A DNA stretch of 64,000 bases from Thermoplasmata archaeon (GTDB lineage: Archaea > Thermoplasmatota > Thermoplasmata > Thermoplasmatales > Thermoplasmataceae): positions 62,001-126,000 of the forward strand of contig JAKATN010000002.1 of the NCBI GenBank assembly GCA_021818715.1, in the 5' to 3' direction. The notes below the pieces were generated by a model. The model was not told the origin of the DNA and ran no database searches. It worked only from the letters and a program-made list of their open reading frames with translations. The translations under genes and the position numbers were made by a program. Of this stretch, positions 37,299 through 45,868 are shown piece after piece. Every line of letters starts with the position of its first letter. The first letter of the stretch is position 1.

Positions 37299-37304
37299 CT
37301 TCAA

Positions 37305-37704
37305 GCCACCTGCTGGTAAAAGGGAAGAAATACTGACGAATCTAAAGGAAATTTGACACTCTTATTGAATTGGATTTTGAGCAAGTTGATACTATATTGA
37401 TCTGGATATTTAACTGGATATTTATCCATTAATAGTCATGAAGTTAGTAATATTTAAAGTTAATAACCAGAATCCAGCAACATTGTGATATGGGAGGGGC
37501 AACTGGTATGCGTCTCCACATCAGGGACGCGATTTTTACCTTTAACTTCTGCTGCAGACAAAGGGCAAAATGCACACGAATCCACTTCGGAAATTTTTGA
37601 GGATGGTGATCGGTATCACTAGTATCAGGCATTATGAAACGAATGAAGACATGCTCGGGAACTGATCAATGGCTGATAGCATAAATTACGGCAAAGATCA
37701 CTGC
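37305..37704 (-). other. nrdA upstream region
   Basis: This 400-base spacer separates the R2-like gene from nrdA on the same strand. The nrdA-proximal third is AT-rich and carries a TATA-like CAATATAGTATC near 37388-37399 and a tandem repeat at 37402-37424. Several more AT-rich elements lie up to 37470. The distal half holds no convincing gene; a 62-codon frame on the minus strand (37632-37444) has protein composition unlike its neighbours and no ribosome site. The length suggests a complex regulatory region with a 5' leader of about 60-70 bases. Confidence 0.55.
37402..37427. repeat. Tandem repeat and palindrome upstream of nrdA
   Basis: CTGGATATTTA occurs at 37402-37412 and again at 37414-37424 (12-base period). 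The second copy runs into TCC to make the palindrome GGATATTTATCC (37416-37427). It lies just upstream of the TATA-like element of nrdA, where an operator or activator site would be expected. Confidence 0.6.
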
Positions 37705-38703
37705 CTATTTCTTTATCTCTATAAGCGAATCATACCATGGAATCGGGCTCCCGCTGATGCCGGGATATAAGGTGGCTATGTTCAGGGCCTTGGCTTCCCT
37801 GTTGGCAAGTGCCTGGCTGAACCGCGTAAGTGCAAAGTCAGTGAGGCCGGGTGCCATCCCTTCCGTGACGTTATGTATGAAATCCGTCTCCGATCTTATA
37901 AGTTCCTTGATGACATCTGAGGAAATAGAGTTGAAAGTGTCATTCTGCAGCTGAGGGTTCTCCTCCAGTATGGTGTTGACCGTCTTGACAAGCAATTCAT
38001 ACTGAAGGATTATGTCCCTGTTTATATATTTCACAAGGTTTGTGGTGAAGATGAGCCTGTTGTGTCTGGAAAAGGCATAAATCACCGCGAATTCTGTAGG
38101 TAGAATGGATCCGACAACCACTGCCGAAGTTATGAGGTTCAGCAGGAAATTCTCTACAATCGGCTCTCTGATATAGGAGAAAAAGTAGTCGTTGATGATC
38201 CTGTTCCTGCTCTTGAACCATTCAGTAGTTCGCCAGGACTCATAGATCGGTTCCCTGAGGTTCTGCGGCAGGGCATGGACTGCAATCTGGGTGTAAGAGT
38301 CTGCGTGCAAAGTTTCCTGGAAGGATAATCCGGAGTAGGCCGCAACAACTTCCGGCGAAGTGAAATAAGGCAAAATCACCTCATAGTTGGAAAAAAGTAT
38401 ACTTTCAACAATCATCAGGGAGGAAAGGGTGCGCATAAATATCTTCCTGTCAAGGTCAGACAGCGCTGAGAAATCCCTGTTTTCCCTGTCAAGGTTGAAC
38501 TCTGCGGGATTATATGTATTGGAAACAATTTTTCTGTAAATCGAAGCCGCCCATGGATACTTGGGGTCGTCCAGTGACAGTAGATTTGTGTGGCTTCCCC
38601 CAATTATACGTTTCCTGCTGACCCACTTGTCTCCGCTCTCGTTGAAGAGGAAGATCCGCTGCATCCTGTCCCTTGCGGAAAGCCCGCTTTTGCTCTCTAT
38701 CAT
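37705..38703 (-). CDS. Degenerate R2-like ribonucleotide reductase paralogue (second-iron half-site lost)
   Basis: This 332-residue product aligns without gaps to NrdB through the ligand helices: IIGGSHTNLLSLDDPKYPW, QETLHADSYT and YINRD match. It keeps E100 (in place of Asp), E130, H133 and the radical tyrosine position Y137. The other ligands are replaced: Glu by V197, Glu by I231 and His by Q234. It also ends right after the PIPWYDS segment, about 30-35 residues short, so the tail that docks R2 into R1 is missing. A structural or regulatory partner of NrdB (as yeast Rnr4) is likely; a metal-free radical protein is the alternative. A box at 38731-38740 favours ATG 38703 over the longer frame from 38850. 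Confidence 0.88.
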   Translation of the reverse strand: MIESKSGLSARDRMQRIFLFNESGDKWVSRKRIIGGSHTNLLSLDDPKYPWAASIYRKIVSNTYNPAEFNLDRENRDFSALSDLDRKIFMRTLSSLMIVESILFSNYEVILPYFTSPEVVAAYSGLSFQETLHADSYTQIAVHALPQNLREPIYESWRTTEWFKSRNRIINDYFFSYIREPIVENFLLNLITSAVVVGSILPTEFAVIYAFSRHNRLIFTTNLVKYINRDIILQYELLVKTVNTILEENPQLQNDTFNSISSDVIKELIRSETDFIHNVTEGMAPGLTDFALTRFSQALANREAKALNIATLYPGISGSPIPWYDSLIEIKK

Positions 38704-38730
38704 ACCAATCTTACCCGTGTTTGAACGCTG

Positions 38731-38740
38731 TAATTTATGC
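38731..38740 (-). promoter_or_regulatory. TATA-like box of the R2-like gene
   Basis: GCATAAATTA on the minus strand is centred about 30 bases before ATG 38703. A second box, TATTTATATT, lies at 38760-38769. Together they indicate the short start and a separate promoter. Confidence 0.45.
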
Positions 38741-38955
38741 CTCCCCTTATTGGTACAGAATATAAATACAGTATCTTTAGCGTCCATGCCCTCAGGCAGG
38801 ATCAATGAGAAGGGGTTTATCCCGGTCCTCGCAATTCCGCAACGGTTCAAAATGCTTTACCCGTGATTCCTGATTCTGCAACACTTTCTTCACCCTCCAG
38901 ATTCCTATGGCAAACAAGTCATGAGAGTATATGTACGGCGCAGGAATACCGTTGT

Positions 38956-40476
38956 ATGGGAATCGTCGAATGCGTTCCTAATTTCAGCGAAGGAAGGGAT
39001 GAGAAAATTGTATCCTATATAAGGGAGGCAATATCGTCGGTTGAAGGGATTTCGGTTCTTGACACGGAAATGAATCCGGATCACAACAGGGCCGTGATAA
39101 CCTTCGCAGGGGATTCTTCCATAGTTGTAGAGGCAGCTTTCAGGGGGATAAAGCGCGCGGCAGAGCTTATAGACATGACCACTCACAAGGGAGAGCACCC
39201 GAGGTTTGGTGCTGCCGACGTAGTCCCGTTCGTGCCGGTCACTGGAAACATTGAGGAATGTGTCAAACTGGCCGGAGATCTTGCTGGCAGAGTTGCCAGG
39301 GAATTGTCGATACCTGTGTATCTGTACGGAAGCGCGGCCAGAATTCCATGGCGATCCAATCTGGAAAACATCAGAAATGCAAAATTCCAGATCGAGGAGC
39401 TCAGGGAACACATCTCCGAGGATAAATGGAAACCGGATGAAGGACCTAAGACAATAGGGAAGGCTGGTGCATGCATAATCGGCGCAAGGGAGTATCTCGT
39501 CGCCTACAACGTAAACCTCGACACTCCTGACGTTGACGTGGCAAAGAAGGTGTCGAAGCAGATCAGGGAAAAAGCAGGAGGGCTCAAAAACGTAAAGGCC
39601 TTGGGATTTTACCTATCCGAGAAGAACCGTGCCCAGGTTTCAATGAATCTGGTGGATTTCAAGTCAACTCCTGTCTACAGGGCTTATGAAAACGTCAGGA
39701 TGGAGGCAGCAAGGTATGGCGCCAAGCCGGTGGAAAGCGAGATCGTGGGGCTGATTCCGCTGAAAGCTGTGCTAGATACAGCAGCCTACTACCTGAGGAT
39801 GGAAAGCATTCCCGAGGATCAGATTTTTGAGAACAGGCTCTCGAAATCCATGATCAATGATACCCTGGGGGACTTCATGTCGAGACTCGCTTCCTCATCC
39901 CCCACTCCGGGAGGGGGGGCAGCAAGCGCAATGGTGGGTGCAATAGCCGCAGCCCTGTCCAGCATGGTAGCCTCCCTAACCGCAGGCAGGAAGGCTTACG
40001 CGTCAGTCAGTTCAGAGATGGAGAAAATAATCGCCGAATCCAGGAACATCATGTCAGAGATGAACAGGCTGATGAAAGAGGATGAGGAGGCTTTCAATGG
40101 GATTTCCGCAGTCTGGAAAATGCCCAGGGAGACAGAAGAGCAGAAGGAGGCCAGGAACGGGGAGCTTCAGAGAGCGCTAGTGGACGCTATAGGCGTGCCA
40201 ACGAGAATAGCGAAAGGATGCCGCAGCATCCTGGACAGTTTGAAGATTCTTGCGGAAAAGGGCAACAAGAATGCGATCAGCGATGTGGCCTGCTCAGCCG
40301 AATTCGCGTTTGCGGCCATACGTGGTGCATCGTCCAACGTACTGATAAATGCAAAGTCCCTTGCCAGTGGAGATGAATGCACAAGGCTGGTGAAGGAGAC
40401 CGCAACCCTGATAGATGAGTCTGAACAAATTCTAAAGGAGATAAGAAAAATTGTGGATTCTAAAATAACAGGGTAA
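38956..40476 (+). CDS. ftcD: Bifunctional glutamate formiminotransferase / formiminotetrahydrofolate cyclodeaminase
   Basis: It transfers the formimino group from formiminoglutamate (from histidine breakdown) to tetrahydrofolate, then releases ammonia to give methenyl-tetrahydrofolate. Residues 1 to about 300 are the transferase: MGIVECVPNFSEG, catalytic-region NPDHNRAVITFAG, and THKGEHPRFGAADVVPFVP. Residues about 320-506 are the cyclodeaminase, with SSSPTPGGGAASAMVGA and a helical bundle. The GAGTATATG box at 38925-38933 sets the start at ATG 38956; an in-frame extension to 38863 is not supported. No other histidine-degradation gene is nearby. It may feed one-carbon units to purH. Confidence 0.95.
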   Translation: MGIVECVPNFSEGRDEKIVSYIREAISSVEGISVLDTEMNPDHNRAVITFAGDSSIVVEAAFRGIKRAAELIDMTTHKGEHPRFGAADVVPFVPVTGNIEECVKLAGDLAGRVARELSIPVYLYGSAARIPWRSNLENIRNAKFQIEELREHISEDKWKPDEGPKTIGKAGACIIGAREYLVAYNVNLDTPDVDVAKKVSKQIREKAGGLKNVKALGFYLSEKNRAQVSMNLVDFKSTPVYRAYENVRMEAARYGAKPVESEIVGLIPLKAVLDTAAYYLRMESIPEDQIFENRLSKSMINDTLGDFMSRLASSSPTPGGGAASAMVGAIAAALSSMVASLTAGRKAYASVSSEMEKIIAESRNIMSEMNRLMKEDEEAFNGISAVWKMPRETEEQKEARNGELQRALVDAIGVPTRIAKGCRSILDSLKILAEKGNKNAISDVACSAEFAFAAIRGASSNVLINAKSLASGDECTRLVKETATLIDESEQILKEIRKIVDSKITG

Positions 40477-40662
40477 CTAGAATAATGATTTCTTTATTGC
40501 AGAATCCACCTTGGTTTTGAGCTCAGGCGATATCTCATTTATCTGGTGGGCACTCTTCGCGTGGTCAGCAATCTTCTTCACTAGGTCTTCCCTGTTCTTC
40601 TCAGCCGCAGAAAAACTGCAGTTCATTCCGATGTCCGAGCACTTAAACTTGTATTTTGCCAT
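40477..40662 (-). CDS. DUF1059 small protein
   Basis: The 61 residues have two cysteines in YKFKCSDIGMNCSF, then a helical region with a conserved histidine (KIADHAKSAHQI), matching DUF1059. The function is unknown; metal binding is possible. The start at ATG 40662 agrees with the family and a TATA-like TTATATATTG box at about 40686-40697. The frame could extend to 40782, but that part has no family match. It is convergent with ftcD and divergent from the MFS gene. Confidence 0.8.
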   Translation of the reverse strand: MAKYKFKCSDIGMNCSFSAAEKNREDLVKKIADHAKSAHQINEISPELKTKVDSAIKKSLF

Positions 40663-40817
40663 AATATCAATGGCGTATGAATAAATCAATATATAAGCTT
40701 GACTGACTCTGCCCGCCCTTAGGGAAATATTCAGGCACTGCAAACAGCCTCCAATTTTCCGTCTTATCTGAACCGTAAGCATCCAACCTTTTTAACCGGA
40801 GATCAATCACTTCCGCA

Positions 40818-42137
40818 GTGGAAACTGCACAAACTGTGGAATCCGTGCATGGGAACAGGTGGTTCATCGGGTACTTCTTTTCCAACCTTGCATCCGGCCT
40901 CATCTCCCCGCTGATCCCTCTGTACGTGCTTCTGTATCTCAGACTCTCAGTGCTCTACGTAGGCATTGCATCTGCAATAGTTTCCACTGCTTCCGTTCCA
41001 GTTCTCATTCTTTGGGGAAATCTGTCGGACAGGTATGGCAGGAGGAAGATCTTCATTGTGCTGGGTTTCCTTGGAGGCGGGGCCTCCCTGTTCGGGATAA
41101 TGTTTGCGTCCAACATATGGCTGTTTTTAGGAATACTATCACTGTTCCAGATCATAGTGATGGCCAGCGTTCCCGTTGCCACAATGATAATCATCGAGAA
41201 TTCGGCCAGGGAGAGCTGGCCGAATGTGATGTCGCGCTTCAACATGGTTGCATCGGTTGGGAACGTAGTCGGGCTGGCGGCTGGCGCAATTTCTATCATA
41301 TGGGTTTCGTCAAATGCCCAGATGCTTGTCTTCCTTTATATCACCGCTGGAGTTGTGTATATACTGGCCGGGGTGATGGTTCACCTGCTCATACCAGAGC
41401 CGGTAAAAAAAATTCAGAGAAAAAAGCTGGCGGGCATTTACTCGGTGCGGATCATGGAAAAACTTCGGTTTTTTCCGAGCAACATGATACACATAATTTC
41501 GCCAAGGCAGCCGAGCGACAGATCCTTAAGCGGCGCCACCTGGGGGTTCCTTGCCTCCTGCGCATTCCTGATGTTCGCATTTCAGGTATTCTTCGTACCG
41601 TTTCCCGCTTATATGATCGACATTCAGAAATCTTCAGATCTGATTATTTACCTTATGTACCTTGGTAATGCGGTACTCGGGGCTTTCAGTTACAGGTTTT
41701 CAGGCAGGGTAGTTAATTCTCTGGGCCCGGGAAAGGTTCTCCTTGGCTCACTCCTCACCAGGGGCATAATCTTCGGCATTGCGGCGATACTTGCACTGGT
41801 ATATGTTCTTGGCTCAGCCACTGTATTTTCCCTGATTGTAATGTATTCAGTTCTAGGAGGGATCTGGAGCCTGATATCCATCAGTCAGCTGACCATACTT
41901 TCCAACAACGTGAAGACAACGGTCAAAGGACGGGCGATTGGATATTACAACTCGCTTACAGGGGTCGGGCAGATAATAGCCGCAATCGCGGCGGGATATC
42001 TTTCAGAGATACTTGGATATGGTGTGACCTTCTCGCTGTCCGTAATGTTTCTTGCAATATCAGGAGTAGTTCTGATGAAAGCAATCAATTCCATGTCAGG
42101 TAAGAACAGGGGAACCGCCGGAGCCGCACCAGCCTAA
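40818..42137 (+). CDS. Major facilitator superfamily transporter
   Basis: The 439 residues form about twelve membrane helices in two halves, with a central cytoplasmic loop around 200-235. The loop between helices 2 and 3 carries the MFS signature GNLSDRYGRRKIF. The second half has SGRVVNSLGPGKVLLG, the repeat of that motif. The substrate cannot be inferred. It starts with GTG at 40818, with a CTTTTTAAC box 26 bases upstream, indicating a leaderless message. The end overlaps the convergent sepF by 4 bases. Confidence 0.9.
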   Translation: METAQTVESVHGNRWFIGYFFSNLASGLISPLIPLYVLLYLRLSVLYVGIASAIVSTASVPVLILWGNLSDRYGRRKIFIVLGFLGGGASLFGIMFASNIWLFLGILSLFQIIVMASVPVATMIIIENSARESWPNVMSRFNMVASVGNVVGLAAGAISIIWVSSNAQMLVFLYITAGVVYILAGVMVHLLIPEPVKKIQRKKLAGIYSVRIMEKLRFFPSNMIHIISPRQPSDRSLSGATWGFLASCAFLMFAFQVFFVPFPAYMIDIQKSSDLIIYLMYLGNAVLGAFSYRFSGRVVNSLGPGKVLLGSLLTRGIIFGIAAILALVYVLGSATVFSLIVMYSVLGGIWSLISISQLTILSNNVKTTVKGRAIGYYNSLTGVGQIIAAIAAGYLSEILGYGVTFSLSVMFLAISGVVLMKAINSMSGKNRGTAGAAPA

Positions 42138-42502
42138 AATGAACCCCTCAGCCTCTTCCTGTCTATGCTTATGCCTTTCGGGGTGAGTATGAAGAAATCC
42201 TTGGTGAGTGCGGCAAGATCACCATTCACGTCGCCAGCCGCTTCCTTGAGGCTGTTCCACACTCTCTTTATAGCCGATTCGTCAGAAGACAGGGATTCGC
42301 AATTGATCAGGAGTATATTCCCGCTGTAAATGTAGTTCATTAACCTGAAGACATCCTGGTCATCGTATATCTCTGCGACCTTTACTGTGGAGGAAGCGCT
42401 GCTGTCAGGCTCGGGCATCTTGAGTTTATTGAGATCAACAAATCGCCTTGGTCCCTTTGTCATTCCCCTCTTGGGCTGGCCCTTCTTAAGAAGTGGAGGC
42501 AT
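42134..42502 (-). CDS. sepF: SepF-like cell-division protein
   Basis: The 122 residues have a basic N-terminal tail that could bind membrane or FtsZ (about 1-35), then a DUF552/SepF domain (VKVAEIYDDQDVFRLMNYI, SGNILLINCESL, ending DFFILTPKGISI). In archaea SepF anchors FtsZ at the division site. FtsZ is not in the window. An AT-rich box near 42526 is consistent with a leaderless start. The gene overlaps the MFS gene end by 4 bases. Confidence 0.85.
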   Translation of the reverse strand: MPPLLKKGQPKRGMTKGPRRFVDLNKLKMPEPDSSASSTVKVAEIYDDQDVFRLMNYIYSGNILLINCESLSSDESAIKRVWNSLKEAAGDVNGDLAALTKDFFILTPKGISIDRKRLRGSF

Positions 42503-42601
42503 GGACTGATAAGAACGCTTAAGCCTAAATACTTTATTGGAGACACGGCCTGCCAGGAGCTGTATGGGGGAAGTGATCCAGGGAACTCGCGATAGATGCC
42601 T

Positions 42602-43261
42602 TCAGTTAGATACCCTCTTTATGAAGATATGGGCCAGGTTCCGGAATCCATCGCTCCATGTCCTCAGTTTGGGCTTGGTCACCCTCACCCCATACTTCAC
42701 CGGAATCTCTACGAACAGGCCGAGCTTGAAGGCCTCAATCTTCAAATCCTGGGAAAATGCCATACCGTTGCTCAGGTGCCGCATCCGGGGGTAGAGTTTA
42801 GATCTGAACACCCACATGCCGCTCTGGGAATCAACCATCCTGTAGCGGAAAAGTATTCGGATGAAAAGGTTGAGAACGCTGTTGCCCACAAAATGAAGCA
42901 TGGTGTAGTTTACCTCGTTTCTCAGGGTCATCCTGTCGCATGAAATGAAATCCACCCCGTTGATTTCCAGCAGGTCTATCAGCGGCTTCACCGCATCGGC
43001 CGGGTACGTTGCATCGCCGTCCAGGCCCACATAAATGTCTCCCGTGCAGTGCCTGAATCCGGTCTTGAAAGCCAGCCCGTAACCCCTTTCTGGCTGTTCC
43101 AGAACCACTGCGCCCATCTCCCTGGCAATTTCCCTTGTCCTGTCGGTTGAATTAGTATCAACCACCACAATCTCCACGTCATCTATCCTCTTCAACTGGG
43201 AAATAACAGTGCCTATGGTATTCTCCTCATTGATTGTAGGTATTACAACGCTGACCTTCAT
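42602..43261 (-). CDS. Family 2 glycosyltransferase (dolichyl-phosphate sugar synthase type)
   Basis: The 219 residues begin with VSVVIPTINEENTIG, followed by VVDTNSTDRTREIA and VGLDGDATYPADAV, which carries the DxD metal and nucleotide-sugar motif. SQSGMWVFR is the acceptor-side signature. This matches DPM1-like enzymes that charge the dolichyl-phosphate carrier with mannose or glucose for surface-protein glycosylation. It lacks the long C-terminal membrane part, so it is probably a soluble or peripheral enzyme. The start is ATG 43261; 11 upstream codons are not family-conserved. The abundant sequons in neighbouring surface proteins fit this role. Confidence 0.92.
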   Translation of the reverse strand: MKVSVVIPTINEENTIGTVISQLKRIDDVEIVVVDTNSTDRTREIAREMGAVVLEQPERGYGLAFKTGFRHCTGDIYVGLDGDATYPADAVKPLIDLLEINGVDFISCDRMTLRNEVNYTMLHFVGNSVLNLFIRILFRYRMVDSQSGMWVFRSKLYPRMRHLSNGMAFSQDLKIEAFKLGLFVEIPVKYGVRVTKPKLRTWSDGFRNLAHIFIKRVSN

Positions 43262-43391
43262 TGTTTCTTCTGTGATTCGCGTATGCAAGCGCATATTAAA
43301 GAGTTGTCCAGAGGAAAGGTGCAGGCAAGACCGATCATAGACTATTGCTTCTGTGCAACCATAATATATTGGAGTAAATTGTTCAACGGCT

Positions 43392-43739
43392 ATGGAAGCT
43401 GACCTGGAGGCTGCTTTTTTCTGGGATCAGGCCGTTGTGGAAATACTCATATTCGGCAGGATTACCATCATGAAGCTGCCTCTCCTGGCAGGGCCACCCC
43501 CAATATCCGCGTCCGGGATATTCTCCAGATCCGTAGGGTCAGGCAAGGGGCAGATCGCAGACTGGAGAATTCGCATCGAGAGCACAGGCAGGAGTGTGCA
43601 CGTTCTGGAATATGGGGACAGGTATGTCGGACATGTAGATCGATTCGATCCGCTTAGGAAACCGCTGGAACACGTAATCTATGATCGCGGCCTCGATCTT
43701 GTCAGGACAAGGGCGAAGAACCTGATCCGGAAGAGTTGA
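43392..43739 (+). CDS. Hypothetical protein, 115 residues
   Basis: The frame has a good promoter: CATAATATATTGG at about 43361-43371, about 25 bases before the ATG at 43392, so a leaderless message is likely. The sequence has no recognised family. It starts acidic (MEADLEAAFFW), has a Pro/Gly/Ser loop (GPPPISASG) and ends with strands and a basic helix (VRTRAKNLIRKS). No signal or membrane segment is clear. It is convergent with the acyl-CoA dehydrogenase-like gene, 4 bases apart. Confidence 0.6.
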   Translation: MEADLEAAFFWDQAVVEILIFGRITIMKLPLLAGPPPISASGIFSRSVGSGKGQIADWRIRIESTGRSVHVLEYGDRYVGHVDRFDPLRKPLEHVIYDRGLDLVRTRAKNLIRKS

Positions 43740-43743
43740 TGCG

Positions 43744-44754
43744 TTAGAGGTTCCCAGCTTCCTCCCCGTAATACTCCTTTGCTAGCAGCGTCATGGAGTG
43801 TATCTTTTCGCCAAAAAGGGAGTTCAGCGCAAGTGAATCCCTGTAGAATTTTTCAACACCGAAATCCTCGATGTAACCATATCCTCCATGAGTCTGGAGT
43901 GCCTGTTTGCTGGATACGACTGCGAAATCAGCGGCCAGTTCCCTTATTCCAATCATGTCCGCGGCAGACCGCCCGGAATCCGATAAGAGGAATTCACGCA
44001 GTGTCTTCAGCTGGACGCTCATGATGGACAGAGGGAAGGCAAGCGGCTGGAATGAGGACAGCGTAACGCCGAATGCTTTCCTGACCCTGGAATATTCCAT
44101 TGCTTTTTCAAGAGCGGCCTCAGACATTCCGATGGCAACCGCCGCTATATCCCCTGAAATTTCAGCCATCAGGGAATCAACGAATTTCCCAGAGTCCTTA
44201 ATTGCGGCCACTCTTTCGCTGACCTCGAACTGCGGGTCCCCAAACTTCAGCCCCCTGAAACCAAGCGGGCGGAACTCACGGCTGCCCTTCAACGAAACTC
44301 TGGCAAGCACGATTTGGCCGTCCAGCATGAAAATAGACATCGGGGCCTGGGGATCAACAAAGAACTTCTCCTTGCCTGCAGCCCAGAATTTAGTGAAAAG
44401 AGAGGTGTCGATAGAGATGGACGAAGCACCTGAAATGATGTCCCTGACGATCTCCTCCTTTCCCATTTTCTTCAGTACCCTGTATATAACGCCATTAAGC
44501 AGCATCACCCTCAGTGCAGCAGATCCAGAGAACCTGGCAATATTCATCAGGATGGTAAAATAGGCGGGGCGATCCAATCCCGATCCTCCTAGTTCGGTTG
44601 GTATAGCTGCTGCAAGGAATCCCTGCTGCGCAAGCTTTTCAACGAAATCGCGTGGTATCCCGATCTTCTCGAATTCCTGCTCCCTGCCGGAGAGTTCCCT
44701 GGTGAGAAAATCAAGAAGCGACGACCTGATCAGTTCCAGCTCTTCACCCGGCAT
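43744..44754 (-). CDS. Acyl-CoA dehydrogenase-like protein lacking the usual catalytic glutamate
   Basis: The 336 residues have the fold of acyl-CoA dehydrogenases: FLAAAIPTELGGSGL near the start, RVRKAFGVTLSSFQPLAFPL, and THGGYGYIEDFGVEKFYRDS near the end. Where active members read IWEGTSEI or IYEGTS, this protein reads SLFGEKIHS, so the catalytic base is replaced by phenylalanine. The central beta domain is also short. It starts directly after the stop of the active dehydrogenase gene, so it may form a heteromer with it, as known for some two-gene (FadE-type) actinobacterial enzymes. It could also be a degenerate copy. Confidence 0.8.
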   Translation of the reverse strand: MPGEELELIRSSLLDFLTRELSGREQEFEKIGIPRDFVEKLAQQGFLAAAIPTELGGSGLDRPAYFTILMNIARFSGSAALRVMLLNGVIYRVLKKMGKEEIVRDIISGASSISIDTSLFTKFWAAGKEKFFVDPQAPMSIFMLDGQIVLARVSLKGSREFRPLGFRGLKFGDPQFEVSERVAAIKDSGKFVDSLMAEISGDIAAVAIGMSEAALEKAMEYSRVRKAFGVTLSSFQPLAFPLSIMSVQLKTLREFLLSDSGRSAADMIGIRELAADFAVVSSKQALQTHGGYGYIEDFGVEKFYRDSLALNSLFGEKIHSMTLLAKEYYGEEAGNL

Positions 44755-45867
44755 CTAGTTCACGCTCCCTTCCTTGAGAAGATTCCTTGCAACCACAAGT
44801 TTCTCAATCTCACTGGTGCCCTCCCATATCTCGAGTATCTTTGCATCCCTGAGGAACCTCTCGAGCTGGCTGTTCAGTCCGTCCGTTCCCGTAATCTCCA
44901 GCGCCTTCTCCGTACAATATACCGCAGTCTCGGCGGCGTAATATTTCGCCATGCTGGTAAGAGTGGGATTCGGGTTGAAGTTGAATAGGAACGTGGCAGC
45001 CTTGTAGGTGAGCAGCCTTGCAGCCTCAAGCCTGGTGGCCATCTCAGAAATGGCAAACTGGACGCTCTCCTGCGAGGAATATGCCTGTCCCTTGGCCTTT
45101 ACTATCTCCATTGCCCTGTTTATCGCTCCCCTTGCAACTCCAAGCCCCTGGGCAGCCACGTAAATCCTGCTGATGTTGAAGAACGTCATAATGTAGTAAA
45201 ACCCTTTGCCCTCTTCTCCAATCAGGTTCTCCTTCGGTATCTTCACGTTGCTGAACTGCAATTCTGCTGTGTCAGTAGCCCGCACCCCCATTTTCCCCTT
45301 GATCTTGCTGGACTTGAACCCTTCCCATGATGAATCTACCAGGAAGCAGCTTAGGCCATGATGTTTCTTCTCTTCAACGGAAGTCCTTGCAAGAAGGACA
45401 AAATAGTTGGCAATCGTGCCATTGGTGATGAACATCTTTGATCCGTTGAGCATATATCCAGAATCTGCCGGAGTTGCAGTGGTCGCAAGGCCCGCAACGT
45501 CGCTGCCGCCTCCAGGTTCAGTAACTGCAAGGCCCATGATGGCCTTCCCCTGGCTGACTTTGGACAGGTATTTTTCCTTCAGGTAATCCGATCCAAACAA
45601 CATGAGGACCTCCGCACCGAAATAGGGTGTGGTTGCGGCAATGCCCAAGCTTTCGTCCACACTGCACATTTCCTCAATACCTATGAGCACCTTCCACGGA
45701 TCGGTGAAATCCATTATCCCGGCATTGAATGTCTTGATCCTCAATTCCTCGGGATACTTCTCGCCGCTGTCGCACGTCTCTATCAGTTCCCTGGTGAACT
45801 CCCTGTTTGCAAAATCCCGCACAGTTGCCCTGTATTTTTCATATTTTTCCTCAAAGTTAAAGTCCAT
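44755..45867 (-). CDS. Acyl-CoA dehydrogenase
   Basis: A FAD enzyme for the first step of fatty-acid beta-oxidation. The 370 residues include the FAD/substrate segment GLAVTEPGGGSDVAGL, MFITNGTIANYFVLLART, and the catalytic glutamate in LEIWEGTSEI near the C-terminus. The length is normal. It starts 1 base after the thiolase gene stop and is followed directly by the inactive-looking homologue, forming an operon with both. Confidence 0.95.
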   Translation of the reverse strand: MDFNFEEKYEKYRATVRDFANREFTRELIETCDSGEKYPEELRIKTFNAGIMDFTDPWKVLIGIEEMCSVDESLGIAATTPYFGAEVLMLFGSDYLKEKYLSKVSQGKAIMGLAVTEPGGGSDVAGLATTATPADSGYMLNGSKMFITNGTIANYFVLLARTSVEEKKHHGLSCFLVDSSWEGFKSSKIKGKMGVRATDTAELQFSNVKIPKENLIGEEGKGFYYIMTFFNISRIYVAAQGLGVARGAINRAMEIVKAKGQAYSSQESVQFAISEMATRLEAARLLTYKAATFLFNFNPNPTLTSMAKYYAAETAVYCTEKALEITGTDGLNSQLERFLRDAKILEIWEGTSEIEKLVVARNLLKEGSVN

Positions 45868-45868
45868 T

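Noticed and set aside
37444-37632. 62-codon minus-strand frame in the nrdA upstream region
   Set aside because: Composition unlike neighbours (many Trp, Cys, His), no ribosome site, and it lies in a region that looks regulatory.
37705-38703. Sequencing error explaining the R2-like divergence
   Set aside because: The frame is intact with a promoter, and substitutions occur through the whole length with the fold-forming residues kept, so it is a real diverged paralogue.
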